Assembly (NCBI GenBank): GCA_039621445.1
Contig: CP154955.1
Location: forward strand, 56,762,619-56,826,618
From: Euglena gracilis
Lineage: Eukaryota; Euglenida; Euglenophyceae; Euglenales
Direction: 5' to 3'
DNA length: 64,000 nt
Below are positions 20,263 to 45,710 of this stretch, piece after piece. Below the pieces are notes generated by a model. It was not told where the DNA came from, searched no databases, and saw nothing but the letters and a program-made list of their open reading frames with translations. Every line of letters begins with the position of its first letter. Position 1 is the first letter of the stretch. A program made the translations under genes and the position numbers.

Positions 20263-20421
20263 GCGTTCTTCCACGTCCCCCTCGCCGCGGCATTGCTGCC
20301 GGAATCCTCTCTCGCCCACCTGCCCGCCCCCCTGCTCCCATCGGATGCCCAGCGCTTCCTCGCCCGCCTACATTGCCTGCTCGCAGAGCGCTTGGCGGAG
20401 TGGATGCGCCGCCGCTGTTAG
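19878..20421 (+). pseudogene. LINE ORF2 C-terminus with duplicated C-C-H-C motif
   Basis: The motif CLCCRSAVEDDVHVLTRCP, read across the LTR-element insertion, is the C-terminal Cys-Cys-His-Cys motif common in LINE ORF2 (CxxC, H, C). The segment is tandemly duplicated: 19878-20110 is repeated from 20111 to about 20262 with a few changes. After the second copy the frame continues to RRRC and TAG at 20419-20421. Confidence 0.65.
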
Positions 20422-21713
20422 CTGATGGTCGCCTCCCTGCACCAGGTCCCGGACGGTCCGGGCCCGATTCCCCAGGAGAGGGTGTCGGGTCAGCGCTGGC
20501 CATCACACCTGCCACCGGAGCGCCGCCTCACCGTGGCCGAGCTGCGGCAGGCCGAGGGCACCTGCCAGCCGGGAAACCAGGCGGCCTCCCCGCCCCTCTT
20601 GCCACCATCCCAGGCCCCATCGTGCGGCCCCGCCCGCGTGAAGTGGCTGCGGGAGCACCTGATCCTGTTTCTACGGGAGGAGACGGAGACCTGCCCGCCA
20701 GCTGCGGGGTCCTCGGCGGAGGCCTTCCTGGCCCTCTTCGAACGCAGCACCAAAGAATCCTTCCACTTCTCCCCAGGTGTGAATGTGCAGCAACGCATCG
20801 GCTCCATTGGGCGAGTGTTGGGATTCCTGTGTCTGCACCCCCCGCCCTCGTTGTCCCCTCCGTTAACCCGGGTCTCCAAGGCAGGAGGCTTCCTGTACAA
20901 TCGGGCCCCACAGCGCCCGGTCCACCTGCAGGCCTGGCGGCGCTCCTTGGTGGGCGCCTCCAGCCAGCAGGTGGTGCCAGCCCTCTGGCACGCAAAGCCG
21001 CAGCAAACGCCACCCTGGCCGCCGGGCTGCGGCCCCACCGGTTTCTGAAGCCGGTGGCGCCCGAGGAGGGCGAGTCCGGTATGGCCCTGCTCCTGTTGTG
21101 GGAGGTGGACCATGGCTGCCCCTTCCCAAGCGACGCTGGGGAGAGATACTCTTCCTTGTTGGCAGGTTGTACGCGGCGGCTAAAATCTGCAGCGGAGCAG
21201 GTATCCGAATTGCAGGCCTGGTTCGTCCCGAAAGACATGCAGTGCCCGCTCCATCCAGGTCTCCCACCCTCCCACCATGTGCGATGGCCGGTGAAAGTCA
21301 TTACCCCCTCCGGCGGCACATCGGAACCATGGTTCAACCAGTTTTCGGGATGGTGGAAGGCCTACCTTCTGTCCCTCGCCTGCCCAGCATCACAGGCCTC
21401 CCCAGCGTTGCTGGTGGCCGCAAGAACACCGAGCTCCTACGCCCCTGCACAGGGGCGGCTGCCGCGGGCACCCACCGGGGAGCCGGCCACGAAACGCAGG
21501 AGGGCGGCGCCTCCTAGGCGCCCAGCCCACGGGGCCACAAGCTCCGCGGGGGTCACCCCGCCCTCGGTTCCGGCCATCCGGTGCCCGCCTTCCCCCTCCT
21601 TGTCGTCGCAGGGCCCACCGCGAAAGGGGCAGGCCACTCTCGGGTCGTGGCTGCAGCCACAGGGACCTCCCGAGGGGGCCCATGGCAGAGCTGCGCAGGG
21701 GCCGCCCACCTAA
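20422..21713 (+). pseudogene. ORF downstream of LINE ORF2, unrecognised
   Basis: The frame of LINE ORF2 continues without a break after TAG 20419-20421 to TGA 21046-21048, and a second frame then carries the signal to TAA at 21711-21713. The first half has WLREHLILFLREETE and NVQQRIGSIGRVLGFLCL. The second has WFVPKDMQCPLHPGLPPSHH and ends in a low-complexity tail with QATLGSWLQP. I recognise no family. It may be an extra LINE module or the start of another element. Confidence 0.4.
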
Positions 21714-23362
21714 TGGGGGCGGTAATGGGGCGCGGGCAATTCCCAGGTGACCCCCAGGGAGCCCAGCAGGCGCCCCAGGTGCGCAGTCACCGAAGACCGA
21801 CGCCCCCCCCCCCTCCAAGGAAATTGTCAATGGTTTAAACCTGAATTTGTTTTCCCTCCAGAATTTGCCTGAGCAAATCATGCAAAGCAGGGGCCACCTG
21901 AGGGGTGGTATTTTTCCCTCCCTGAAAATGGTGAATATCCCCATGAGGGGGTGAGTCTCAGGCAGGGGGTCCCTGCGAATTTCCTTTTTATTAACTCGGG
22001 CCACCACGTGGCTGACTCCCAGTAGGCGGTGTGGAAATTTTTTTAATCTTGGGAGAAAATTTTGGATTACAGACCGGCGGGGGTTTGGATATAAAGATCC
22101 CCCATGTTGTCCAATGGACATTGTAAGGCTTCCAAGTTGCCAGTGGAGCCACCTGGCCAGAAATTGTTGCAGTTTTTGTTGGCTGGTGAGGCAAAAAGGT
22201 CAGTTTTCAGGGTTATGTAATTTTTGAACTGCTGCCTCAGCTATTGAAAAAGTTGGGGGTCCGGTGAATATTCCCCCCTGTCCATTTCCCACCTGCTTAT
22301 GGGGTCTGCCAGGCATTCCTTTGAAGGGACCCACTTTACTTGCAGGTTTATGTTGTGCCTAATGCACCATTTAAAAAACGATCTTAGCATGGAATTGAAG
22401 GGTTATTTTCTGCCCCCCCCCCCTTTGTTAAGTCATAGTAAATTCCTTGATTGTCCACTGACAGGGACACAGTTTCTCCTGGTTGGCTGAGACTTTGTGC
22501 ACTAAATTCTTTGACGTTTATGTGCAAAATGGAGTTTTCCCTCCAACATTCTTGCACAATTTTGCCTGTTCGAATGTCCAGCCCCCCGCAGGCATAGGTG
22601 CTGCTGTCTGAGTGAAACTCCCTGGTTGCACTTTGGTGGCAGGTTCTGCCCCTCCCCCACCTGTCCAGCAGAATTTTTATTTGGCTTAATTGGTGCTTTA
22701 TTGTTTAGGAAATGGGGTGTTTTGAGTCCCAGGGGGTTCTGGAACTTTCCACCAGAAAAATTGCCTGGGCATCCGTAAAGGCCCGTAGAAATTGCTGGGC
22801 CATCAGATTGCGTCTGATTTGGCCTAAAATGGCAGCCAACAGCCTTTTTGACATGTAATATTTTTTCATCCTTTTCCCCAGCTCCTTTTTTACTGTCTTT
22901 GTTTTCTTGGGGGCACCTGTAATTTTCCTTCCTGTGGGTCCAGCTGAAGTTCAGCTGGAACCCAAGATGATTTACGATTTTGGTGGCTGCAGGGTGGACT
23001 TTGTGTCATTGATTTTGAATCCTGAATTAATTAAATCCCTGACAATTGTGTTAAGGTAATTTTGTAAGATGTTTTGTGTTGGGGCCACCAGTAAAATAGC
23101 TTTTTCGTAATTCTGCAGTATTTTTTCTGGTGTGTTTAGGTTCAAATCTGCTCTGGTTTTTGGGTGGGTGGAAATTTTGGTGGGTTTTCCCTGGGGGGTT
23201 GAATGCCATCTCTGATGAGTTCACTGATAAAGTTCACCTTCGCCAAGAAGTTGTCGGAGGCATTAGAAACGCCAACTCGGGCAACAAATGCGCAGTAAGA
23301 AAGACCCCGCCAAAAAACAATCACACAACAAGCCGGCAAAAGAAGCAGGACCTCACCCCCCT

Positions 23363-24775
23363 CTTGTGCTTCGCCCTCATGGTCCGTTCCTCCCAGATCA
23401 TCCTTCCTGGGGGTGCAAGCAAACTCCGACGAAAAAAGGCACTAAGCGGGGCATCCTAACCCAACGCACAAAAGACAATCAAAACAACACCGCCAGCGAG
23501 CAAGGCATGACCCCACAAGGGCAAAGTGCAGAGCCCGAGGTGTCGCGAAGCACAAAGCCATTGTGAGCCCGACACCCCACCCGTAAAAGAAAATCTGTCT
23601 TCAACAGCCCTCGGCCAGCAGAAAATGGGGGCCGGGGGGGGGAAGAGGGGGACCCCCGCCAGACGCAAGAGGTGGCGTCATGGTCGCCACGTCGGAGACA
23701 GTGCAGCCAACTCCGCTGAGCGGCAATAAGCAGCAACGCCCAACCAAACGCGTCAAAATCCACAAAACAAACCGCCGGCGAGCAAGGCATGGCCTCGCAA
23801 GGCCTTTGTGCTTCGCCCGCGGTGTTCCTTCCTCTCTCGACCATTCGGGCTCCGCACTGCGAGATGGTGAGGTCCTGCCTTTTTTGCCGGCTGTTCTGTT
23901 CTGGTGTGTTTGTGCGTGCGCGGGGGGTGCTCACCATCTTCTTGTGCTTCGCCCTCTTGGTCCCTTCCTCCCCCTTCCTCTGTCGTGGGAGTCCGATCGT
24001 CGGTTGTCCTCGAGGGAGCACGACCTCGGTGTCCCTTCCTCCCTTGTCGGTTTGCCTCGAGGGGGTGCGAGGTTTTTTTTTCACCTGCTTTTGAGGCGCC
24101 TTTGGGGGGCTGCAGATGGATGTTAATGCTTCAATGGTTGTTTGAGAAAGTTCGCGAGCCGTCTGGAAGTTCGAGGGGGCCCGCGAGCATACAATTGCTT
24201 ACCGACCCCCGGGGGGGGGAGGGGGGTCACTCCACTTTTTTAAAAACCAGTCAGTCACTCATTTTCAAAAAACCAGCCAGTAACTACCCACCCCTCCCGG
24301 GGGGGGGTCGGCCACTCAGAAAAACGACCACTTTCCAGTCACTGTGGGCAATTTTAGGACCCAAAAAATTTTCCGGCGCCTTCGGCGCCGGGGTCACTCA
24401 AGCCAAAAACCAGTCAGTCACTTTGAAAAAACCAGTCACCCCCCCGGGGGGGGTTGGTCAGTGCTTAAACAATTGTCTGCCCGCGAGCGTCAGCAAAAAA
24501 TAAATCCAGGGGGGAAAATAAAACCTCGAGGAAAACCGACAAGCGAGGAAGGGACACCGAGGGCGAAGCACAAAGACCTTGTGAGCGAAAAAAGGCACTA
24601 AGCGGACTCCCAACCCAACGCACAGAAAACATCCAAATGACTCCGCGGGCGAACAAGCCATAGCCTCACGAGGGCAAAGTGTGGAGCCCTTGTGACGCCA
24701 TGCCTTGTTCGCCGGCGAAAAAAAGCCACAAGGTTTTTGTGTTTTGCCCTCGGTGTCCCTTCCTCCTTGGTCGCT
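23363..24775. repeat. dispersed motif family around TTGTGCTTCGCCCTC
   Basis: Copies are near 23363, 23803, 23940 and 24735 on plus and near 23543 and 24553 on minus, each followed by variants of GGTGTCCCTTCCTCC. They look like fragments of one repeat in both orientations. Confidence 0.6.
24645..24716. repeat. fold-back inverted repeat, 31-nt arms
   Basis: The left arm 24645-24675 and right arm 24686-24716 are imperfect inverted repeats around a 10-base spacer (24676-24685). The outer ends read GCGGGCGAACAAG and CTTGTTCGCCGGC. Single-arm relatives of the same sequence lie near 23490-23550 and 23775-23815. Confidence 0.7.
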
Positions 24776-25723
24776 TTTCCTCGAGGGAATACGAAACCCT
24801 TTCATACCTGCGATAAAGACTCGCCAGGGATGGAAAAAGAGGGGAAAAAACAACGACGATCATGTTGACAGTCATACAGTAAACATACATAGCCGAGAAT
24901 GTGCCAGGGTCTTGTATATGCAAGTTGGGATGACTCAAAAGCGGAAAGATCTGCACCGCTTGGAAACACGTCGACCCCAGGCGGCTTTTCCAGGGTTCAA
25001 CCTCATCAACCACCATGCGGGACGTGCGAAACAGTGGGCTGCGGTGCCACCAAATTTGGCCCGTGGTGGCACGGCTGGCCGCGGCAGCAACCCCCATGCT
25101 CCACCTTCCTCGGTCACCCCCCCACCACAACTTTACAAATTTTTTTTTGACCTAATGATAAGTGTACGTGGGTTCAGACCCCCCAACCTACCCTCATACC
25201 CCCCAGTCCACACAAGTCAGCGAGTACAGAGGTAAGAGACAGGTCCCTATAAAGACAGGTTAGTAGGTACAGATGTTTTTATCTCTCACAAAGTTCAGCA
25301 CCAGAAACCTGAAAAAAATGTCCGGAATCTTGAAAACATGGAATTTTGCCTTTTTTAAACAAAAAATGAAAAATTTCAAAATTTTCTGAGGAGACAGGTC
25401 TGTGGGTACATGGGAAGAAACAAAACCGTATGAGGACAGGTGAGCGGGTACAGGGGAGTGTAGAGGACAGTTTCCTGAGCCCATGGGAGTGTTAGCTGTA
25501 ACCACGAAAATGCTATGCCCTTCCATCAAGACTCGTGTCAAAGAGTGTCTTGTTTCCTTCATTGAGGCACAACACACTCTTCAGACTTCCGCTCCGTTCT
25601 CATTTCCTGTTTGCACTGTTGGCTTAATGCGTGGCGTTTTGGGGGTTGGAACCTTGATCAATTCTGATTCCTGATCAATTCTGGGGGGTCCTAAAAAAGC
25701 ACCACACACTGAATAAACAAATA

Positions 25724-25816
25724 ATGAATGAATGAATGAATGAATGAATGAATGAATGAATGAATGAATGAATGAATGAATGAATGAATGAATGAATGAA
25801 TGAATGAATGAATGAA
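25724..25816. repeat. (ATGA)n microsatellite
   Basis: About 23 uninterrupted units lie 70 bases downstream of the dynein stop codon, so probably in the 3' UTR or just beyond. Confidence 0.95.
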
Positions 25817-25888
25817 GAAATAAAGGAAGAAATTATGAATAAATGAAAAAAAGTTAAAAAAAGGAAAAAAGCCGGCTGGGCTGGGCGG

Positions 25889-39607
<13,719 letters not shown>

Positions 39608-39831
39608 CTGTACGGGAAGGCCTGGTGGCGGCGGCGTGCGGGGGGTGGGCGGGTACGCCACCGGGGGGCCCTGCAGCCACATCCCGGCGGGGGTCGGGGC
39701 CGGGGTTCGATGTGCGGGTGGCGGTGTCGGGGGGGGGGGGACAACCCCAATCAAAACAAATGGCACACAGCTGAGGGAAATCATTTTTGGTCCAGGGCGA
39801 AGCGCCAGGACAAAACAATAATAATACAAAT

Positions 39832-39882
<51 letters not shown>

Positions 39883-39912
39883 AACAACAATAACAACAAC
39901 AACAACAATACC
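39832..39912. repeat. (AAC)n microsatellite
   Basis: About 25 AAC units with a few AAT interruptions. Confidence 0.95.
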
Positions 39913-40519
39913 CCAAAATCGACCTGGGCATAAAAACTGTCAACAAACTCCGGAAAGAAAACTTTGAACTGTTGCGGAGGGGGTGCCCCCCAGTGTCAGT
40001 CTGGAGCCCCTTGGCAGTCGGGAGGGTCCGGACCCCCCCCCTCAGGGTGAAGGAACCAAAGCCACAACAACCCTCCTTGAATTGAGCCCTGGTCGAGGCT
40101 CCGGCTGCGCCAGCTCTGGGAGGGGGAGCCGGCTGGCGGGGGGGGGGGGGGGCAGGGTTCGATATAAGGACAGGTGGGGGGGTCTGGACCCCCCCTGCGG
40201 GCCAGGAGGGGGGGGTACACCCCCCACCTAAACCATGTATGCCCTCCTCATATCAAACCCTGGGGGGGGGGTCTCACGCCACTGAGGCGGTAGATTGTGG
40301 ACTCGCACGCCGGCCATTTGGGACGCAAACGTCAAAGGCCTCCAAACGCCCAATGCGAAACCTGCTCAGGGCGGTCCGTAAGCAAATAAAAAAAAAAAAC
40401 TCCGCTGTCCCAGCGCACTCAGTGAAAAATCTACCGGAAAATGGGCAAGAAATCCTGGCATTTGTCGGCGAGAACAGGTCGACATCGGGAAAAAAATTGA
40501 TTCCTGGCCCCTTGGACCA

Positions 40520-40690
40520 TCGTCCATCCACCCAAATCATCAAAAACTGTGTTTTTCGACTGTTTAATGTTTGCCCCCGTTCAAGTCCCCGTCGGGCCGG
40601 GCCCTCAGCCGGCCCTTTGGCCGAAAGCCGAAAGGGTCCTTAAGGAAATAAAAAAAAAAAACTTTCCTGTCCCTTAAGGACCGCCCTGAA
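40520..40690 (+). repeat. dispersed repeat, copy 1 of CCACCCAAATCATCAAAAA
   Basis: It matches 59660-59825 over about 165 bases, including CTTTGGCCGAAAG and the ends GTCCTTAAG and CCCTTAAGGACCGCCCTG. A shorter inverted end lies at 40367-40395. Confidence 0.75.
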
Positions 40691-41379
40691 CCAGCTGGGC
40701 GACCTTTGTCACTTGGGAGGGCAGTCATTGCCTCTTAACGAAGCCCCCCCCTTTGGTGCTTCGTCTCTTAGTCCCTCGTTTCCATCAGCAAACTTGGCCT
40801 CCGGCCCTCTGCAATAACTAAAGTTGCCCCCTCCTTGCCCCCAAATTGTTTCGGAGCAAGCACCAGGGGGGGGGGGATCGGCCCCATAACCCCCCCCATC
40901 GTGAATTCGCAATTGTCACGGGTGTGGGGGCACAAAGAACAGTCAAATGGGGATTGGGGAGTCCATTCAGCCCCAGGGATGGATGCCAAGTTGGAGGGGG
41001 AAAGCAGCCCAGGTCTGGGCATTTATTTTGCGCAAATCCAAATGGTGGCTCAAAAAGGGTCAGGGCTGGCCTTTCAAGGGGGTCAGGCATTTTTTTTTCA
41101 GACACCTTAAAAAAAATCTTTAAAAAAATATAAAACCCTTAAAAAGGCCTAAATTTTTTTATCCGCTTGCAAGTATCCACCTCAAAAAAAAATCGTGGGA
41201 TTGACACAGCACAACAGGCCAGAAGCGAATGGCTGTGCGGGCCATGGACGGAGAAGAAGCCTTGGTGTGCCTTGGGGCGAGGGGGGTATCGACTGGATCC
41301 AAGCCACCAAGGAATCCTGGGTCCCAAAAAGGATGCCAACTGGGCTTCAGGGTGGTGGGGAGGGGGGGTCAGCCGCGTC

Positions 41380-41511
41380 CCCGCCAGGGGTGGACGGGTG
41401 CGAGGTGGGGGGCGGGGCGGGAGCCGGCCACGGGGAGGCGGTCACGCTGGCGGCCGGGTGGCTCGGTGGGTAGCCAGCGTAGTCCGGCCGGGGCGACGGC
41501 GCAGTGGGGGC
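41380..41511 (-). CDS. Pro/Tyr-rich exon, possible N-terminal part of the dynein-2 gene
   Basis: The open frame encodes APTAPSPRPDYAGYPPSHPA and a further Pro/Ser/Ala-rich stretch, with almost all third positions C or G. A clear acceptor (CTGTCTCAG|GCCC) precedes it. The donor is unclear: GGG|GACGCG (GA) would join the next exon at 39607 in phase. It looks like the same protein as the exon at 44722-44793. Joining to dynein is inference from strand, phase and lack of any other gene between. Confidence 0.4.
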
Positions 41512-43536
41512 CTGAGACAGGGCAGAGTGTGGTGAGTACCCGACCTCAACCTGCCTCCGGCCCGACAGCCGGCAGCCCGGCCCGGCCCAGCCTGGTGGTT
41601 CGGCAGCCCGGCGGTCCCGTTCGCCACCCCCCCCCCCCGTGGCTTCCATTCGGACCCCTGGGAAATATGAGGCCCACCCTGCCCCAGAGATGACCCACAC
41701 ACCCCTGCCAGCTTTCCAGATGGGGCATTGCTGTGTGTGAATTGTCCCAAGGGAATGCCATTGATTTGCGGGTGGCTTTCCAAAATAGAATGGCCTGTCC
41801 TCGCCAACTTGGCCCCACCCTAAATAGAACCCCCCCCCGGCAGCTTCTGCTCGGACCACTGGTCGAGAAATGGGGGGGGGTCATTTCTTCAGGGCATTAA
41901 TGGCTTCGATGTGTGTAAAGGAGGCACTATTTCGGGCCAATGGTCGAAAACCGGGGGGCTGCTAATCGGGGTGTTTCCCAAATTCAGGGGAGTTTCCCAA
42001 ATTCAAATTTCAACTTCCCAGGGAGGGGTCACCCACCCCAGGGCCAGTCCAGACCTTGAGTTCACTTAGTGACCCCGGGGGGGGAGGGGTTTCCGCAGGC
42101 CCAAACCCCCCTCGTTTTTATTGAACCCCCACCCACCCCCAAAATAACACACCACCTAATCCAGACCCCCCTCAGAGGGAGGGGTCCCCCATTTAAAGCC
42201 CCATTGAACCCCCAACCAAAAACCAACCCTCACAATCCCCTCGGAGGAAAACCCAAAATGATGCCAGGTCCAATGGTGCCAATCACAAGGCACATGGTAC
42301 AAGGGCCCCCCCCCCAAAAAAACAAGGAAAACGTGCACCCGACAAAGCCAAACAAAAACACACGGAATAGGAATATCCAAATCCAAAATTGAGCCAAAAG
42401 GAAAAAAACTTTGAAACAATAGGAACCAAGTTGAGAGTTCAGCACCGAATTAGGAATCACCAACCTTTGGGCCAGTTCCGGTTATTTTGGGACGGTTTTG
42501 GCTCACTTTGGGCCAACATTTTAGCGTTTTGAGTTTTGAACTTTGACCAAATCGACCCCAAACGACCCCAAAGGGAAACAAAATAGACAAAATGGCCAAG
42601 GTTGCCCAAAACGTCCTGTAGCGGCCTTAAAAAAATAAAATAAAATAGCACACATTGGCCCAAATTTGCCAAAAGTGGCCCAAAATAGCCCATCATGGAC
42701 CAAAAAAAGCCCAGGATGGTCCAGAGTGGCATGAGGTGTCCAAAATGGCCCCAAGTTGCCAAAATATTGGTCAAAACGGGTCAAAAAGTGGCCCAAAAAT
42801 GACCCAAAATGGCTCAACGTTGGCCCCAAATTCTTACTCAATCCTGTGGGTCCAGCCCTGCGGAACACCAACTTTTCACCCATGCCCAGCTACTCTGCCA
42901 ATGCAGCCTGCATCCCTGAGCTCACCCCTCCCTACATCCCCTCTCAACCCCCGCCCTTACACACCACAGCCCCCCAACCACATCATCCCCACCTGAATGA
43001 CCCTCTCTCAAGGCCTGGCCAGCCCCGGAATTTGTTTTTCCATTCGCGAGCGACTGCATTTCTAGTTTCCGAATCACCTCTGTTTGGCCCACAACTCCCC
43101 GCCAGGCAACCCCCCTGCCTGGCCTGCGTTCCAGCGCTTTTGCGGCCCGAAACGGGCATTTGGGGCTTCTTTTGTGGACCGCAACAGCCACCGCGTTTTG
43201 GGGATTTCCATACGGCAACCTCCTGTGGCATTGGACATGTCCCTACGCATTGTGTAAAGTAGGCTGCGCCTAAAAGGCAGCGCGCGCGCAACAGCACATT
43301 TTTTGTCCATGTCGGGTTTATCAGATTTATCCAGGATCCGGGGGGGGGGGGTCATATATCCCGGGGGGTTTACCAGTTTATCTGGTGTGGGAATTCAGAC
43401 GCCGTGGACAACTCAGAGGCCCACCGAGTGGAGCGTACGCTGCGGAGGGGGCGGGGCCACAGCACCGTCTTGCTTTGGGGGGGCTTTGGCCTGCGTTAAC
43501 CGACCACGAGGGGTGCCTCGCGGTATGGGGTGCTTG

Positions 43537-43574
<38 letters not shown>

Positions 43575-44721
43575 ACACACCCCATCAGAGGGTTGGTATT
43601 TTGGGTCCCGACACTGGGAGTCCCAGCAAATTTTTTTCTCGTGAAAGTTTTGGGGGTGCGCTTTAGCACCACCCACCCCAACCCCCAACCCCCCCCCGGG
43701 GGGTCGAAAGTGCTGAGAGCCTCTGTCACTCAACCCCCCCCCGCCCATAGCACCCACCCACCCACCCCACCCCGGGGAGGTGCGACTTCCCTTAAAAAAA
43801 AAAAGCCTGGTGCACCTGCTTCAGCTCTTCTGGGAGGGGGTCATTCAATTGCTTCCGTCACCAGCTCTGGCCCCAACGACCACCCCCCGGTCGCAGGTTG
43901 CAGGTTACGGGGGTCTGACGACCCCCCCCCCGGTCCCAGGTTCAGATCAGGACCGAAAGAAAAAGGCGGGGTTTTTTGAGGTTGTATGAAGATTCATGTA
44001 TGCCACCTCCCTCCACCATTCACCCTTACACCCTCAGGATTAAAATGTTCAAATGTCGATTGGTGCTGGGTTTCGGCCAAGGGGTTTTCTTAAGGACCCC
44101 CCGGGGGGGGTCCCCCGGCCCAGCTGAAAAAAGGCTGGACTGCTGGCTGGAACCCCCTGGGGGGGGGGGGGTCCAGCCAGCTGGGAGCGGGAACCGGCGG
44201 GTACCCCAAAAAATGCCAAAAAAGTCAAATCCAGCAGGGTTGGTATTTTTCAGCCAAAATTTGGAGGTGAAAACCAATAAACCACTCAAAAATGCCATTT
44301 TTGGCCATTTTTGACCCCTTTTTGGCGAAAAAAAAGGAATGTTCGGCACTTCACACCGATAATGTTTCGGCCCATGCCGCCTTCGCCAGGCAGGATCCAA
44401 TGTTAATTCAGCGGATCCCAGAGAGTTCAAAGCCCAGCTGGGAGGTGCTGGCTGGAAAAAAAAGTGCTGGCTGGCTGGAGCACCCCCCCCCCCCTGGGAT
44501 GGGGTCCTTCCGGCTTTAGAAAACCCCTGGAGTAACTTCATTTCGGGGGTCCCGGTTTTTTTTTGGCAGGTTATTGTGTGTGCGTGTGTGTGTATCATTT
44601 GTGTACCACCATGTGCATTCCTGTTGTGGAGTTCCCACCTTGGCGGTGTGAACTCAAACCCGCAATGAACTTGAGCCTCGCCCGGGGCACGGTTCTCCTC
44701 AAATCAGTGTTAGGGACCAAC
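41512..44721. other. intron, no exon recognised
   Basis: G/C runs, CCAAAATGGCC-type words at 42440-42840, a CA repeat at 43538-43580 and an intron repeat copy at 44110-44330. No dynein or other family is readable. Confidence 0.5.
44110..44330 (+). repeat. intron repeat family, copy A, with GCTGGCTGGA hairpin
   Basis: It begins with a hairpin: GCTGGCTGGA at 44142-44151 and TCCAGCCAGC at 44172-44181 around a C run and a G run. The following 150 bases (CAGGGTTGGTATTTTTCAGC, then CAAAAATGCCATTTTTGGCC) match 50745-50897 and 61040-61190. Confidence 0.75.
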
Positions 44722-44793
44722 AAAAGAGGCGGCCCCGGGGCTGGAGTAGGAGGGGGGCAGGTAGGAGGGGGGCGGGGCGTAGACGGCGTGCAT
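44722..44793 (-). CDS. Pro/Tyr-rich first coding exon, candidate start of the gene
   Basis: The ATG at 44793-44791 follows an in-frame TGA and opens MHAVYAPPPSYLPPSYSSPG, with third positions nearly all C or G. A GT donor after TTT (TTT|GTTGGT) joins 41511 in phase. N-termini of this type occur in penta-EF-hand proteins, but no EF-hand follows on this side. An alternative frame over the same exon (SPVDAARPSALLIPKDHVPD) is also open. Confidence 0.35.
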
Positions 44794-44923
44794 CAGGGAC
44801 GTGGTCCTTGGGGATCAGCAGTGCCGAAGGCCTGGCCGCATCCACCGGGGACTCTGCGGAGGAGGCAAGAGGCAGCGTGGCAACAAAGGCACATGCGATG
44901 CGACATGCCCAATAGCCAATACA

Positions 44924-45353
44924 CACACACACACACAACAAGCACAATGTTCATACGCACAACACACAACACACAGACACAACACACACACACAACACAC
45001 ACAACACACACACAACACACACACACACAACACGCACAACACACACACAACACACACAACACACAACACACAAAACACAACACAACACAACACAACACAC
45101 ACATAACACACAAAACACACACACAACACACACACAACACGCACACAACACACAACACACAACACACAACACACAACACACAACACACAACACACACACA
45201 ACACAAAAAAAAACACACACAATACACACAACACACACACAACACACAACACACACACAACACGCACAATGTTCATACGCACAACACATAACACACACAC
45301 AACACACACACACACACACAACACAACACACACACACACAATACACACAGAGC
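44924..45353. repeat. (CA)n/(ACACAA)n array
   Basis: A 430-base CA-type array with recurrent AACACAC breaks and two copies of AATGTTCATACGCACAACAC (near 44944 and 45267). Confidence 0.95.
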
Positions 45354-45594
45354 ACACTCAGGGGTGGCGGGTTCACTGGTTAACCCAGGGGGAGGAACTT
45401 TTTCTCAGGCTCAAACCCATCCTTTTTTTGAAAACCCAACCACCCAGCCAGCCAGCAACCTACCCAAGACCACCAAAATTGTACAAAACCCTTAAAAATT
45501 TTTCGGCCTGGTCATCCCATCACTTTTTTAAGAAGTCAAAATTTTCCCATCATTCCTGTCAGTTGCATATGACCCAAATCAGCGGGGGGGGGGG

Positions 45595-45710
45595 GGGATT
45601 GATGTCAGAGGCCTTTGGGAAATTTGCGAGAAAATGCGATAAATTTCAGAAGAGTTGCCGTTTTGGGAATTAATGCACTTCTGCTGGAGGGTACTTAGAA
45701 AAATCTCATA
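45595..45710 (+). repeat. relative of the 56340-56465 repeat
   Basis: It shares GATGTCAGAGGCCTTTGGG, CACTTCTGCTGGAGGGTAC and TTAGAAAA with 56340-56465, where an 11-bp array has grown in the middle. Confidence 0.65.

Larger units (their letters stand above)
9011..21713 (+). mobile_element. non-LTR retrotransposon (LINE) with APE endonuclease and RNase H, interrupted by an LTR element
   Basis: This is a GC-rich LINE: ORF1 with coiled coil, ORF2 with endonuclease, RT, RNase H and a C-terminal C-C-H-C motif. It is split at 14394/19874 by the LTR element at 14395-19873. It has several frame changes and in-frame TAGs, so it is inactive. The 5' edge is set by the end of the hairpin-rich retroelement near 9005 and the 3' edge by loss of coding signal near 21713. 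I found no poly(A) tail or flanking duplication, so both edges are approximate. Confidence 0.75.
21714..25888. other. intergenic, repeat-rich, no gene recognised
   Basis: This contains T-rich unique-looking sequence (21840-23250), then a zone (23340-24780) holding at least six copies of a motif around TTGTGCTTCGCCCTC in both orientations, a fold-back at 24645-24716, C/G-run cassettes near 24200-24460 and an ATGA microsatellite at 25724-25816. ORFs here are repeat shadows. Confidence 0.6.
39608..41379. other. intron with repeats, no exon recognised
   Basis: This holds an AAC repeat, C/G runs and the CCACCCAAATCATCAAAAA repeat. I searched for missing dynein segments such as the AAA5-linker here and saw none. 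Confidence 0.5.
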
